A stretch of DNA of 35,226 nt. It comes from UBA2862 sp045637485 (GTDB taxonomy: Bacteria; Bacillota; Clostridia; Christensenellales; Aristaeellaceae). The position numbers and the translations under genes were made by a program. Positions 1-7,447 of the stretch are shown piece by piece; the first letter of the stretch is position 1; each line of letters begins with the position of its first letter. The notes under the pieces were generated by a model. That model did no database searches. It had not been told where the DNA came from and saw nothing but the letters and a program-made list of their open reading frames with translations. The stretch covers positions 1 through 35,226 of the forward strand of contig JAZTZK010000340.1 in NCBI GenBank assembly GCA_045637485.1, given 5' to 3'.

Positions 1-1
1 G

Positions 2-1240
2 GGCGACAAATTCCGCACCGCGGATGTGGATCTCGTCATATTGCAGCTGCTGACCTACGCCACGAGCTACAACATGCTGCCCGCCGTGCGGGATCTGGAC
101 GTGCCCGTGGTGCTGGTGAACATCCAGAAGAAGCGCGCGCCCGAATACGCCACCACCGACACCCCCACCTGGCTGGGCGAGCTGTACGCCTGTGGCGCCG
201 TGGGCGAGATGGTGGCTGACCTGGAGCGCGCCGGCAAGCGTCATGCGGTGATCACCGGTGTGGACGAGGGCGGCGACCCCCACCTCCAGGCCGAAATCGA
301 GGACTGGTGCCGCGCGGCGCAGGTGCGCCGCCGCTTCCGCGACACCAACATTGCCCAGATCGGCCGGCCCTATCCCGGCATGATGGACCTTTACATTGAC
401 GAGACGAACCTGTACCACAGAATGTTCCTGTACACCAAGCAGTTCGATTGGGAGAAGATGTGGGCCATCGCCGACGACATCACCGACGAAGGCGCCATAC
501 GCGCCAAGGCCGAGGACATACTGGACACCTTCGACATCGAGGGCGGCGGCACCGTCGAGAAGGTTTGGGACATGGCGCGCTATGTCGTGGCCTTCGAGCA
601 GTGGGTCAGGAACGAGCAGCTGGGACTTGTGGCCAGCCACTATGACGGCTTCGCCCAAGGCGTGGCCGGCAAGCTGGATTCCATGCTGATCCCGGCCTTC
701 TCCATGCTCATCAAGCAGGGCACCGCCTGCGCGGTGGAGGGCGACATGAAGGTGGCCATGGCCATGAGCATCATGAAGACCATCAGCGGCACCGGCCAGC
801 TGTCCGAGATGTACTCCATCGACTTCAATGAGGACATCTGCATCATCGGGCACTCCGGCTCCGGCGACGCGGACATCTCCCAGGCCCGCAAGCCCACCAT
901 GAAGATCGTGCCCGTGTTCCACGGCAAGACCGGCGGCGGCTATCTGACCCAGTTCTATCCCCCGACGAATCAGCCCATCACCTTCCTGGGCATCACCCAG
1001 GACCGGGACGGCCATTTCAAGTTCGTTGTGGCCGAGGGCGTCAATGAAGAAGGACCCATCTTCATGTTCGGCGACACCAACATGCGCATGCGCTTCTCCT
1101 GCAGCGCCACTGAGTTCTGTGACAAGTGGTCGGAGGCCGGCCCCACCCACCACATGGCCGCGGGCGTGGGCAGGTATATCGACACGATCCTGAAGGTTGC
1201 CAAGATCTTTAATGTGCCGGTGGACATCATTACCAGATAA
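2..1240 (+). CDS. L-fucose/L-arabinose isomerase family protein (5' end outside window)
   Basis: This reading frame is open to the first base of the window, so the N-terminus is missing; about 412 residues are visible against the usual 450-500. It resembles the fold shared by L-arabinose isomerase and L-fucose isomerase, metal-dependent enzymes that interconvert aldoses and ketoses in the cytoplasm. Visible support: the 'FNEDICIIGHSGSGDAD' stretch (from about nt 821), with Glu-Asp acidic residues expected to bind metal, and a C-terminal 'GPTHHMAAGVG' (about nt 1139-1170) with the His that completes the metal site in this superfamily. The segment 'PTWLGELYACGAVGEM' is typical of the N-terminal domain. 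The true substrate cannot be told; many members of this group are uncharacterised. The serine acetyltransferase gene follows 32 bp downstream and may be co-transcribed, though the functions have no obvious link. Confidence 0.8.
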   Translation, partial: GDKFRTADVDLVILQLLTYATSYNMLPAVRDLDVPVVLVNIQKKRAPEYATTDTPTWLGELYACGAVGEMVADLERAGKRHAVITGVDEGGDPHLQAEIEDWCRAAQVRRRFRDTNIAQIGRPYPGMMDLYIDETNLYHRMFLYTKQFDWEKMWAIADDITDEGAIRAKAEDILDTFDIEGGGTVEKVWDMARYVVAFEQWVRNEQLGLVASHYDGFAQGVAGKLDSMLIPAFSMLIKQGTACAVEGDMKVAMAMSIMKTISGTGQLSEMYSIDFNEDICIIGHSGSGDADISQARKPTMKIVPVFHGKTGGGYLTQFYPPTNQPITFLGITQDRDGHFKFVVAEGVNEEGPIFMFGDTNMRMRFSCSATEFCDKWSEAGPTHHMAAGVGRYIDTILKVAKIFNVPVDIITR

Positions 1241-1272
1241 TAACCGGCAAAAATGAAAGGCAGGCATAGGTC

Positions 1273-2226
1273 ATGAGCCCTCAGTTCGAACCCTTCGAAA
1301 GGCGCATACAGGCATTGACCGACCGCATCCTTGCGGATTACGGCAATGATCGGGTCATCGACCGCCTTGAGATGTTTACTCAGCCGGACCGGCTGGTCAT
1401 CGAGGCGCTGATCGAAAAGCTGTTCCGGCTGGTGTTTCCGGGGTACTACCGCGACTATACCTATCGCATCTACAATCCCAAAAACAACCTGTCGGCGCTG
1501 ATTGAGGATGTGGCCTTTCACCTGAACCGCCAGATCGGCATTGCCCTTCGGGGCAGCGGACAGGCCTTCGAGGGGGGCATCGATCAGGCTGCCGAAGACC
1601 TGACCGCGTCCTTCCTGGAAAGGCTGCCGGAGATTCGCGCCTTTGTGGAGACGGATCTCCAGGCCGCCTACGACGGAGATCCGGCCGCGTGCGATAAAGC
1701 GGAGGTGATCATCGCCTATCCCGGGCTATACGCCATCACCGTCTACCGGCTCGCCCACGTGCTGTACCAGCTGGCAGTTCCTTTGATTCCCCGAATCATG
1801 ACCGAATATGCCCACAGTCGCACGGGCATTGACATCCACCCCGGCGCCCGGATCGGCCGGTACTTCTTCATCGATCACGGCACCGGCATCGTGGTAGGCG
1901 AGACCACCGTCATCGGCGATTATGTAAAGATCTACCAGGGCGTCACCCTTGGCGCACTCTCGACCCGTGGCGGTCAGAAGCTGCACGGCAAACGGCGTCA
2001 CCCCACCATCGAGGACAACGTGACCATCTACTCCGGCGCGTCCATACTCGGCGGCGACACAGTGATCGGCCATGATTCCGTGATCGGCAGCAATGTGTTC
2101 ATCACTCATCCCATCGCCCCCGGCACCCGGGTCAGCGTAAAAAACCAGGAGCTGCTGTTCAAGAGCGGCAAGGGCTTCGTGCTCCAGCCCGACGATCCCG
2201 AGAACGATCCGGCGCGAATCATGTGA
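1273..2226 (+). CDS. cysE: Serine O-acetyltransferase
   Basis: Transfers acetyl from acetyl-CoA to L-serine, giving O-acetylserine, the acceptor for sulfide in cysteine synthesis. The C-terminal half is a left-handed beta-helix built from hexapeptide repeats ('IDIHPGARIGRYFFIDHGTGIVVGE', then 'VTLGALS', 'VTIYSGASILGG', 'VIGSNVFITHP'); the 'DIHPGA' and 'IDHGTGIVIGE'-type motifs with the catalytic Asp/His pair are characteristic of the family. At 317 residues it is longer than the Bacillus-type enzyme (about 217) and has the long helical N-terminal domain of the larger class. ATG start follows a weak AGGCAGG-type site. The preceding sugar isomerase gene ends 32 bp upstream. A strong inverted repeat follows the stop. 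No T-box or other cysteine-responsive leader was seen. Confidence 0.9.
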   Translation: MSPQFEPFERRIQALTDRILADYGNDRVIDRLEMFTQPDRLVIEALIEKLFRLVFPGYYRDYTYRIYNPKNNLSALIEDVAFHLNRQIGIALRGSGQAFEGGIDQAAEDLTASFLERLPEIRAFVETDLQAAYDGDPAACDKAEVIIAYPGLYAITVYRLAHVLYQLAVPLIPRIMTEYAHSRTGIDIHPGARIGRYFFIDHGTGIVVGETTVIGDYVKIYQGVTLGALSTRGGQKLHGKRRHPTIEDNVTIYSGASILGGDTVIGHDSVIGSNVFITHPIAPGTRVSVKNQELLFKSGKGFVLQPDDPENDPARIM

Positions 2227-2264
2227 GCACAAAAAGCGCCGACTCAACGAAAACAGCCTGTAAA

Positions 2265-2302
2265 CCATAGAGGGGCGCCGCATTGGCGGCACCCCTCTAT
2301 GG
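2265..2302. terminator. Bidirectional hairpin between convergent genes
   Basis: A 16-nt inverted repeat (2265-2280 and 2287-2302) encloses a 6-nt loop and has a single non-Watson-Crick position, which becomes a G-U wobble on the minus strand. It lies between the convergent serine acetyltransferase (+) and DUF1292 (-) genes, 20 bp before the DUF1292 stop. Neither side has a long U-tract, only short T-rich runs, so termination is inferred from stem strength and position. Confidence 0.7.
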
Positions 2303-2321
2303 CTTGTGGAACCTCTGTCCG

Positions 2322-2621
2322 TTATTCTTTCTCGTCCTCAAGCTCATCGTCCTCGAAGTCGTTGGACTCGAATATCTTGATCAGCTTTTCGGCCAGCGCA
2401 TCGTCCACCGGTACGAACTCCTCCTGATCCTCGCCCACGGGAACGACCTCCATGATGAACACCTCAATCGGTTCATCCTCATCGGTGTCAGAGTCCTCCT
2501 CAACGTACTCTGTCAGCAGCGCATACTCCTTGCCCTCATAGGCCAGGTAATCCAAAACCTCCATGGTCAGCTCGTTGCCGTTATCGTCTTCAAATACGAC
2601 GAGATCCCTTTCCTCATCCAT
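2322..2621 (-). CDS. DUF1292 family protein (YrzB-like)
   Basis: A very acidic protein of about 99 residues ('DLVVFEDDNGNELTMEVLDYLAYEGKEYALL' core, then an Asp/Glu-rich tail) matching the DUF1292 family, small cytoplasmic beta proteins common in Bacilli and Clostridia, of unknown function. The start is uncertain. A GGAGG site lies 11 nt before the ATG at 2621 and only 2 nt before the ATG at 2630, so 2621 is preferred; it also gives the family-typical 'MDEERD' beginning. In many Firmicutes the gene sits next to ruvX/yrzL, but not here: it stands alone, convergent with the acetyltransferase gene, with its own promoter. Confidence 0.8.
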   Translation of the reverse strand: MDEERDLVVFEDDNGNELTMEVLDYLAYEGKEYALLTEYVEEDSDTDEDEPIEVFIMEVVPVGEDQEEFVPVDDALAEKLIKIFESNDFEDDELEDEKE

Positions 2622-2643
2622 GACGTTCATGGCCTCCAATCAT

Positions 2644-2675
2644 TATCAGTGCAAGGCCTCTGCCCTGCACTGATA
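2644..2675 (-). promoter_or_regulatory. Perfect 10-bp inverted repeat in the DUF1292 leader
   Basis: TATCAGTGCA (2644-2653) and its exact complement (2666-2675) flank a 12-nt loop. It touches the -10 box and ends just ahead of the ribosome binding site. It could be a repressor site or a leader hairpin affecting translation; there is no T-run to suggest termination. Confidence 0.5.
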
Positions 2676-2703
2676 TTATATCCAAAGGTCTTCCATTGCG
2701 CAA
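2675..2703 (-). promoter_or_regulatory. Sigma-A-type promoter for the DUF1292 gene
   Basis: On the minus strand, TTGCGC (2703-2698), a 17-bp spacer and a perfect TATAAT (2680-2675). Transcription would start near 2668, inside the 10-bp inverted repeat and about 47 nt before the ATG. Confidence 0.65.
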
Positions 2704-2753
2704 GGGGCTACCCCTTCTTTTTACGCAGTCGACCCACAGGCTTCACCGGCGCC

Positions 2754-3443
2754 TCATTCGAACGCGAAGGTGATGTTCACTGCGGCGGTGATGGTCTGCT
2801 TCGAGGCCATGACGTCGGTGCCCGAGCCCGCATCCGCTTCCGGGGCGTTCCTGACATAGATTCCATTGCCGCCAAAGCTCATATTCGCGTCTTCATGGAT
2901 TTCCAGGATATCGCCCAGCTTCACACCGGCGGCATCTGCGATGATCTGCGCCTTTTCACGGGCGCTCTCCACCGCCAGGGCCAGCGCCTTTGCGTCAGCC
3001 TCCTCCGTCTGTTTGGCGCTGAATTCCACATAATCCAGGCTGTTTGCGCCTGCGGCGAAGGCGGCGTCGATGTATGCGCCGGTGTTGTTCACGTCCGTCA
3101 CCGTCAGGTAGATGTTGTTGTAGGCGGTATAGCCGATGATCGTCTCACCGTCATCGTAATTGTAATTAGGATAGATGCCTATGCCGTTGGTACTGATGGC
3201 CTCATCAGACAAGCCCATGGCCTTCAGTGCCTCGACGATGGCGCTGATCCGCTCATTCACCATGGATTGCGCCGTCATGACCTCCGCCGAGGCTTCGCGA
3301 ACACCCAGACTAATGCCCGCTCGGTCGGAATCCACACTAACACTTCCGATGCCCTGCACCGTTATGGTGCTCTGGGCCAGGGCTGCCGTCCCAACCAGCA
3401 GCAGCATCACCACGAACAAAGCGACAATACGATTCTTTTTCAT
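2754..3443 (-). CDS. SIMPL (DUF541) domain secreted protein
   Basis: A 229-residue exported protein: basic N-terminus (MKKNR), a hydrophobic segment and an 'ALAQS' signal-peptidase-like site, then the SIMPL/DUF541 domain ('ITVQGIGSVSVDSDRAGISLGV', 'ISTNGIGIYPNYNY..GYTAYNNIYLTV', 'ALALAVESAREKAQIIADAAGVKLGDI'). SIMPL proteins are periplasmic or cell-surface and form oligomeric rings in studied cases; the role is mostly unknown, with some links to oxidative or envelope stress. Three ATG codons follow each other; GGAGGA lies 7 nt before the third (3443), which is chosen. The gene is the last of an apparent sigma / anti-sigma / SIMPL operon, starting 28 bp after the anti-sigma stop, so it is plausibly an effector of that stress regulon. 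Confidence 0.85.
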   Translation of the reverse strand: MKKNRIVALFVVMLLLVGTAALAQSTITVQGIGSVSVDSDRAGISLGVREASAEVMTAQSMVNERISAIVEALKAMGLSDEAISTNGIGIYPNYNYDDGETIIGYTAYNNIYLTVTDVNNTGAYIDAAFAAGANSLDYVEFSAKQTEEADAKALALAVESAREKAQIIADAAGVKLGDILEIHEDANMSFGGNGIYVRNAPEADAGSGTDVMASKQTITAAVNITFAFE

Positions 3444-3471
3444 CATCATTTCCTCCATTCCTGTATTTACG

Positions 3472-4308
3472 TTATTCACGCAGCGCCAGCAATACCAGCA
3501 CGCGGCCGCCCCCCGTCAGTTCAGGTACGTCGGCAGCCTCTCCGGAAGCATCTATCTGCGCAACAGCGTTCAAAAAATCTCCGGCGTTTTCCGCGGCAAT
3601 CTCCACGAACACATTTGCCCCGCCGTCCCCCGCGGCCTGTATGTCTGCGACTGCCTCGTATTCCAGGGCCAAATCCCGGATGCGGTCGCAGGCGACGGCC
3701 ACATCGTCAACCTTCAGGGTCAATTCGCAAGCCGGCGCCCTCTGGCCGGAAGCGGCTTCCTCAGCTTCATACGCCTCATCCGAAACCGCCATGTCCATTT
3801 CGAAATCCGCAATGGCGACGGCTTCATCCGCTACCCCGTCGGCTTCCACCACCGCGCCGGGCACGGCGTTCGAGGATACATGCGTAACGGCATCGCCCTT
3901 TGCAAGGACAGGCTCCGCTGCCCTTTCTTCAATCTGCACAACCGCGCGCTCATTGTACAGGGAGGGCGTGTTCTGCTTCGGCGCGCCCTGCAGCCTGAAG
4001 GCCATGCCGACGCCCACCAGCAACACCAGCGCCGCCGCGGCGGAAGCAAACCAGCGGCGCAAGCGCTTCTGCTTCTGCGCCTTTGCCTCTGCGCGCACCG
4101 CCTCCCGCCACCTGGCCTGGGTCTCCAGCGGCACGTCGGCCTCCGGCTCCATCTGGTCAAACAGGGCTTTCATCTGCAGCATCGAGCGAATCGCCGCCGC
4201 GCACTCCGGACAGTCGCGACCATGCGCTTCAAGCGCTCGGCGCTGTTCTTCATCCAATGCGCCGTCCATCAGCAAATCAAGCATTTCACTGACCTTTATG
4301 CAATCCAT
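3472..4308 (-). CDS. Transmembrane anti-sigma factor, zf-HC2 plus DUF4349-like domain
   Basis: A 278-residue membrane protein that probably holds the ECF sigma factor encoded just upstream. The N-terminus carries a zinc-type anti-sigma motif, H29-x3-C33-x2-C36 ('HGRDCPEC'). A single membrane helix follows at about residues 86-105, flanked by basic residues (QKQKRLRRW). The outer part has an acidic linker rich in Ala/Glu/Asp and then a domain (about 195-278) beginning 'CELTLKVDDVAVACDRIRDLALEYEAV', which resembles the beta-alpha repeat of DUF4349. The start is the ATG 4 nt after AAAGGAGGGC; the upstream ATG overlaps that site. Signal sensing and proteolytic release of the sigma factor are inferred from the family. 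Confidence 0.85.
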   Translation of the reverse strand: MDCIKVSEMLDLLMDGALDEEQRRALEAHGRDCPECAAAIRSMLQMKALFDQMEPEADVPLETQARWREAVRAEAKAQKQKRLRRWFASAAAALVLLVGVGMAFRLQGAPKQNTPSLYNERAVVQIEERAAEPVLAKGDAVTHVSSNAVPGAVVEADGVADEAVAIADFEMDMAVSDEAYEAEEAASGQRAPACELTLKVDDVAVACDRIRDLALEYEAVADIQAAGDGGANVFVEIAAENAGDFLNAVAQIDASGEAADVPELTGGGRVLVLLALRE

Positions 4309-4360
4309 TGAAAGCCCTCCTTTCTCCATTCAGTATTGGCTTTATTTCATTCGTCGATGC

Positions 4361-4933
4361 TTAGACGTCCAGCCTGTCAAAAAGTTCCGGTCGAGACGCG
4401 ATTTTTTCCCGCAATTTCTCCCTGCCCCTGCTAATCCTGGATTTGATCGTGCCCACGTTGGCATTCAGCATCGAGGCGATTTCGTCGTAGGAGTAGCCTT
4501 CGATGTCACGCAGCACGATGGCCGCGCGCATGTCCTCCGGCAGCTCATGAATAAAAGCCTGCAGCTGCCGTCGCATATCTCCGAGCAAGGCGGACTTTTC
4601 CGGCGTCTGACCGGGATCCACCGGCGACCAGCCTGCATCGTACAGGCCGTCAAGCGACGTATTCGGTCGGTTTCTTCGCCTGCGCAGTTCATCCAGACAG
4701 GTATTCATCGTGATGCGATAGACCCATGTTGAAAAGGAGGACTGCGCCTTAAAGCCGTTGATTGCGCGGTAAATGCGCAGCATCGCCTCCTGAAGGCAGT
4801 CCTGCGCGTCCTCCGGGTTACCGCATACGCGAAGGGCAATTGCGTACATGCGCCGCTCGTGCATTCCCATCAGCGCATTGAACGCCGACGCGTCGCCCGC
4901 GCCCGCGCGCTGGATCAGTCTACTCTCCTCCAT
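4361..4933 (-). CDS. ECF-type RNA polymerase sigma factor (sigma-70 family)
   Basis: A 190-residue protein with sigma region 2 ('AFNALMGMHERRMYAIALRVCGNPEDAQDCLQEAMLRIYRAINGFK', then 'SFSTWVYRITMNTCLDELRRRRNR') and region 4 ('LPEDMRAAIVLRDIEGYSYDEIASMLNANVGTIKSRISRGREKLR'), with no regions 1 or 3, as in extracytoplasmic-function sigma factors. The start chosen is the ATG 7 nt after GGAGGTGA; longer upstream frames lack a site. It lies 52 bp before the anti-sigma gene in the same direction, so the pair form a classical co-transcribed module. A housekeeping-type promoter is visible upstream; no obvious second ECF-type promoter was recognised. Confidence 0.92.
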   Translation of the reverse strand: MEESRLIQRAGAGDASAFNALMGMHERRMYAIALRVCGNPEDAQDCLQEAMLRIYRAINGFKAQSSFSTWVYRITMNTCLDELRRRRNRPNTSLDGLYDAGWSPVDPGQTPEKSALLGDMRRQLQAFIHELPEDMRAAIVLRDIEGYSYDEIASMLNANVGTIKSRISRGREKLREKIASRPELFDRLDV

Positions 4934-4970
4934 GGCTGCCTCACCTCCGCTCTTCATCAGCCCTGCAACC

Positions 4971-4999
4971 ATTATACACCAAGTGAGCCATAAATGCAA
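4971..4999 (-). promoter_or_regulatory. Sigma-A-type promoter of the sigma/anti-sigma/SIMPL operon
   Basis: On the minus strand, TTGCAT (4999-4994), a 17-bp spacer and TATAAT (4976-4971). It predicts a short leader of about 30 nt that contains the GGAGGTGA site. The operon therefore has a housekeeping entry point besides any self-regulated promoter. Confidence 0.65.
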
Positions 5000-5058
5000 A
5001 GCTTAGTTCGCCTTCCTGTATTCATCACGCATCGCCTTGTAATCTTTTTTATAAGGGG

Positions 5059-5087
5059 TTGATTTTTTTCGAGAAATAAGGTATACT
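5059..5087 (+). promoter_or_regulatory. Promoter of tRNA-Leu
   Basis: TTGATT (5059-5064), a 17-bp T/A-rich spacer and TATACT (5082-5087). The expected start near 5094 gives a short 5' leader of about 27 nt before the mature tRNA. Confidence 0.7.
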
Positions 5088-5120
5088 GCTTATTGTTCGA
5101 TCGTGCGCGCGCGATTATTC

Positions 5121-5200
5121 GCCGGTGTGGCGGAATTGGCAGACGCACCGCACTCAAAATGCGGCGGGAAACCATGCCGGTTCGAGTCCGGCCACCGGCA
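5121..5200 (+). tRNA. tRNA-Leu (anticodon CAA)
   Basis: The acceptor stem GCCGGTG (5121-5127) pairs perfectly with CACCGGC (5193-5199), with discriminator A at 5200. The D-arm 'TGGCGGAATTGGCAGACGC' is typical of tRNA-Leu. The anticodon stem CCGCA/TGCGG encloses the loop CTCAAAA, giving anticodon CAA at 5155-5157 (reads UUG). A short extra arm and a T-arm with TTCGAGT follow. The next bases are CTTG, so CCA is not encoded and must be added after transcription. The gene is isolated, with its own promoter and terminator. Confidence 0.95.
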
Positions 5201-5205
5201 CTTGA

Positions 5206-5250
5206 CACAACCCCCGGGGCATTGCGTCCCGGGGGTTGTGCCGTATATTT
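5206..5250 (+). terminator. Rho-independent terminator after tRNA-Leu
   Basis: A perfect 13-bp GC-rich stem (5206-5218 with 5228-5240) and a 9-nt loop, then a T-rich run from about 5245. It begins 5 nt after the tRNA. It also lies just beyond the stop of the minus-strand transpeptidase gene and may serve both. Confidence 0.85.
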
Positions 5251-5254
5251 TTCT

Positions 5255-7192
5255 TCAATAGATGATGATGACAACGCTGCCCCGGCTGCAATGCTCGAAA
5301 ATCCACCGCGCATTCTTTACCGACAGGCGGACGCAGCCGTGCGAAGCCTTCTGTCCCAGGGCATAGAGCGAGCTCTCGCGTAGTGTATCGGTGTTTCTCT
5401 CGCTGTAAATCACCGAATGGAACATGATGTCCCCTTCGATCACGTAAGAGTAGCGCGCCCAACAGTCGAACTTGGAGAAGTAATGCCAAACATTGCAGGG
5501 ACATCCATCCAGGTAGATACCCCTTGGGGTTGTATTGCCCATTCCTGTGGAGCAGGTAAAGGTTTGGGTCAGCGCATATTCCCCGGACTCATCCGATTCA
5601 TAAACATAGACCCTCTGACGGTCAATGCTCACCTCAAGCCTGTAGGGCAATACCTTGTAAACCGCGTTTGCCGAGAAGAGCCGATCCAGCGTCTGAGTGT
5701 CCGGAAATCCCGATTGGGGCAGGTGATTTGCCTTTTGGAACGTCCGTATTGCATCCTGGGTCTGCTCGCCGTAGCTGCCGTCTATCTTGCTCTTGGACAG
5801 GTAATAAAGGGTATGCAGCCTGCGCTGTACGCGGTAGGTCATGTAGGTATCCGACGCGGTAAAGGCAATGGGCAGGCTGCTGAGCAGTTTACCCGTCAGC
5901 TGCTTCTGGGCTTCTACGGACAGCGTATTCTCATCCTCAAAGAGAAACGCCCGGGGGCTGCCGATGGCGACGAGGTATTCGTGCAGCTGGGTAATGCCCT
6001 TGGCAAGGCCCGAACCGTAGACGCCGTCGGGCAGGCTGACGGTCATTCCGCCGTTGACCATGGCCTCCTGTACCTCCCGCACCGCCGCGCCTTCGTCGCC
6101 GTAAGCGATGGAATGCAGGACGAAGTGCTCCGCAATCGGCGCATCCGCGCTGAACAAGGCGTCGATAAACACCCGGTCATAGGCGCTCCCCTGTATTCCC
6201 GCCGCAGCGCGAAACGCCTCGGCAGCGCTGACGGCGTATTCGTCAAACACTTCGTCGGGGACGGCATCCATGTACCCAAGTCCGCATAGACGGCGCTCCA
6301 CGCGCAGAACCTCGCTGCTCTCGTCGCCCGCCCTGACATCCTCAAGGTAAGTGGAATATTCGGAATTATATAGCGTCATCAGCGTCATGGGCGTCGCGTC
6401 GCCGGTGGGGTCGATACCCAGGCCTTCAGCCTTCCCCTGGGCCTGTAGATGCTTTTGAAAGCGGGTAATCGCGGAAGAAGTCTTGGCGCCGTAGCTGCCG
6501 TCCGCCTCGCCGGCGAGGAAGCCGTATTGAATCAGCTTCTCCTGAAGCGCGATCACCTCATCGCCCTTCGAGCCCACGCGCAAGCGCCTGGGGAGCGATT
6601 TGGCGCGGTCTGAAAACAGCGCCTCGCGGGTCTCGTCGTCCGGCAAGCCGGTCGCTTCGATGCCATGCGCAGCCTGGAACTGCTTCATGGCGGCCTGAGA
6701 GCGCTCTCCAAACGCGCCGTCCGCTTTTCCATTCAGATAGCCCAGATCGATCAACCGTTGCTGCAACGCCCGTACATCCCCCACCTTTGCGGCGAGTTCT
6801 GACAGGGCTTCGACCGTTGCGGCGTTCAGCTCACCCGTCTCCTCCAAGCCGTGTTCAGCCTGGAAGCGCTTCAGCGCATCGGCTGTCATGGGACCGAAAA
6901 TGCCGTCGGCCGCTCCGTACAGATAGCCCAAATCGATCAGCCGCTGCTGGGCCTCGACAATCTGCTCTCTCTTTTTGGATTCCTCTTCCTGGGAAGGCGT
7001 CGCTTCCGCCTGTAGGGGTAACTGCGCTTTTTCGTCACGCGACGCTTCGGTTTCCATCGACACTTCCGCGCTCAGGCCCGAAACAGGAGCATCCATCGTC
7101 TGGAGCGCCCCTGATTCCCCAAAGCCATTGGCGCCCGTCACAGCAAGCCCCAGCACCGCGAGCACGGCCATCGTTTTGATCGTATATCTCAT
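5255..7192 (-). CDS. L,D-transpeptidase (YkuD) with six peptidoglycan-binding repeats
   Basis: A 645-residue secreted enzyme expected to form 3-3 cross-links in peptidoglycan or to attach proteins to it. A signal segment (residues 1-24) and an acidic linker come first. Six PG_binding_1-like repeats follow at about 76-133, 137-195, 205-276, 290-350, 363-432 and 449-508; repeats 1 and 2 are closely alike ('LIDLGYL.G.ADG.FG'), while 4 and 5 are diverged. The C-terminal YkuD domain (about 516-645) ends with the catalytic motif 'SHGCVRLS', His618 and Cys620. An AGAGGTTG site precedes the ATG. Three-quarters of the chain being wall-binding is more than the usual one or two repeats. It is divergently transcribed from the DUF3048 gene and convergent with tRNA-Leu. 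Confidence 0.93.
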   Translation of the reverse strand: MRYTIKTMAVLAVLGLAVTGANGFGESGALQTMDAPVSGLSAEVSMETEASRDEKAQLPLQAEATPSQEEESKKREQIVEAQQRLIDLGYLYGAADGIFGPMTADALKRFQAEHGLEETGELNAATVEALSELAAKVGDVRALQQRLIDLGYLNGKADGAFGERSQAAMKQFQAAHGIEATGLPDDETREALFSDRAKSLPRRLRVGSKGDEVIALQEKLIQYGFLAGEADGSYGAKTSSAITRFQKHLQAQGKAEGLGIDPTGDATPMTLMTLYNSEYSTYLEDVRAGDESSEVLRVERRLCGLGYMDAVPDEVFDEYAVSAAEAFRAAAGIQGSAYDRVFIDALFSADAPIAEHFVLHSIAYGDEGAAVREVQEAMVNGGMTVSLPDGVYGSGLAKGITQLHEYLVAIGSPRAFLFEDENTLSVEAQKQLTGKLLSSLPIAFTASDTYMTYRVQRRLHTLYYLSKSKIDGSYGEQTQDAIRTFQKANHLPQSGFPDTQTLDRLFSANAVYKVLPYRLEVSIDRQRVYVYESDESGEYALTQTFTCSTGMGNTTPRGIYLDGCPCNVWHYFSKFDCWARYSYVIEGDIMFHSVIYSERNTDTLRESSLYALGQKASHGCVRLSVKNARWIFEHCSRGSVVIIIY

Positions 7193-7227
7193 GGGTTACA
7201 ACCTCTGTCAATAATTCCTGTTTATAT

Positions 7228-7256
7228 ATTGTATTCCTATGCAATCAGGTATTCAA
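7228..7256 (-). promoter_or_regulatory. Promoter of the L,D-transpeptidase gene
   Basis: On the minus strand, TTGAAT (7256-7251), a 17-bp spacer and TACAAT (7233-7228), within the AT-rich divergent region 7193-7447. The rest of that region holds no gene; it contains this promoter, the opposing one at 7364-7392 and low-complexity A/T runs. Confidence 0.55.
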
Positions 7257-7363
7257 GCGCCCTATTGTTATAAAACCCACAACATTCTCAGCCAGAGGGT
7301 TAAATGTGAAATAACATAAAATAGCGTAATTTCAGGCAAAATATAGAATTAATATTTTTTTTG

Positions 7364-7392
7364 TAGACAGGCAGGACATCCTTTGATACAAT
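7364..7392 (+). promoter_or_regulatory. Promoter of the DUF3048 gene
   Basis: TAGACA (7364-7369), a 17-bp spacer and TACAAT (7387-7392), each one base from consensus, preceded by an A/T-rich upstream stretch that could act as an UP element. The leader would be about 50 nt. Confidence 0.65.
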
Positions 7393-7447
7393 ATAGTGTG
7401 ATGGGATGTGGATTCATCCAACAAGTTTGAAAGGAGTTTTACTTTCC

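Noticed and set aside
2698..2722. Short AAGGGG-CTA-CCCCTT hairpin plus T-run as a plus-strand terminator
   Set aside because: No plus-strand gene ends nearby, and the 3-nt loop and 6-bp stem are marginal. The position is that of the DUF1292 -35 box.
2283..3887. Open frame of 534 codons on the plus strand across the DUF1292 and SIMPL genes
   Set aside because: It crosses three minus-strand genes and ends in a low-complexity Pro/Arg stretch, typical of antisense reading.
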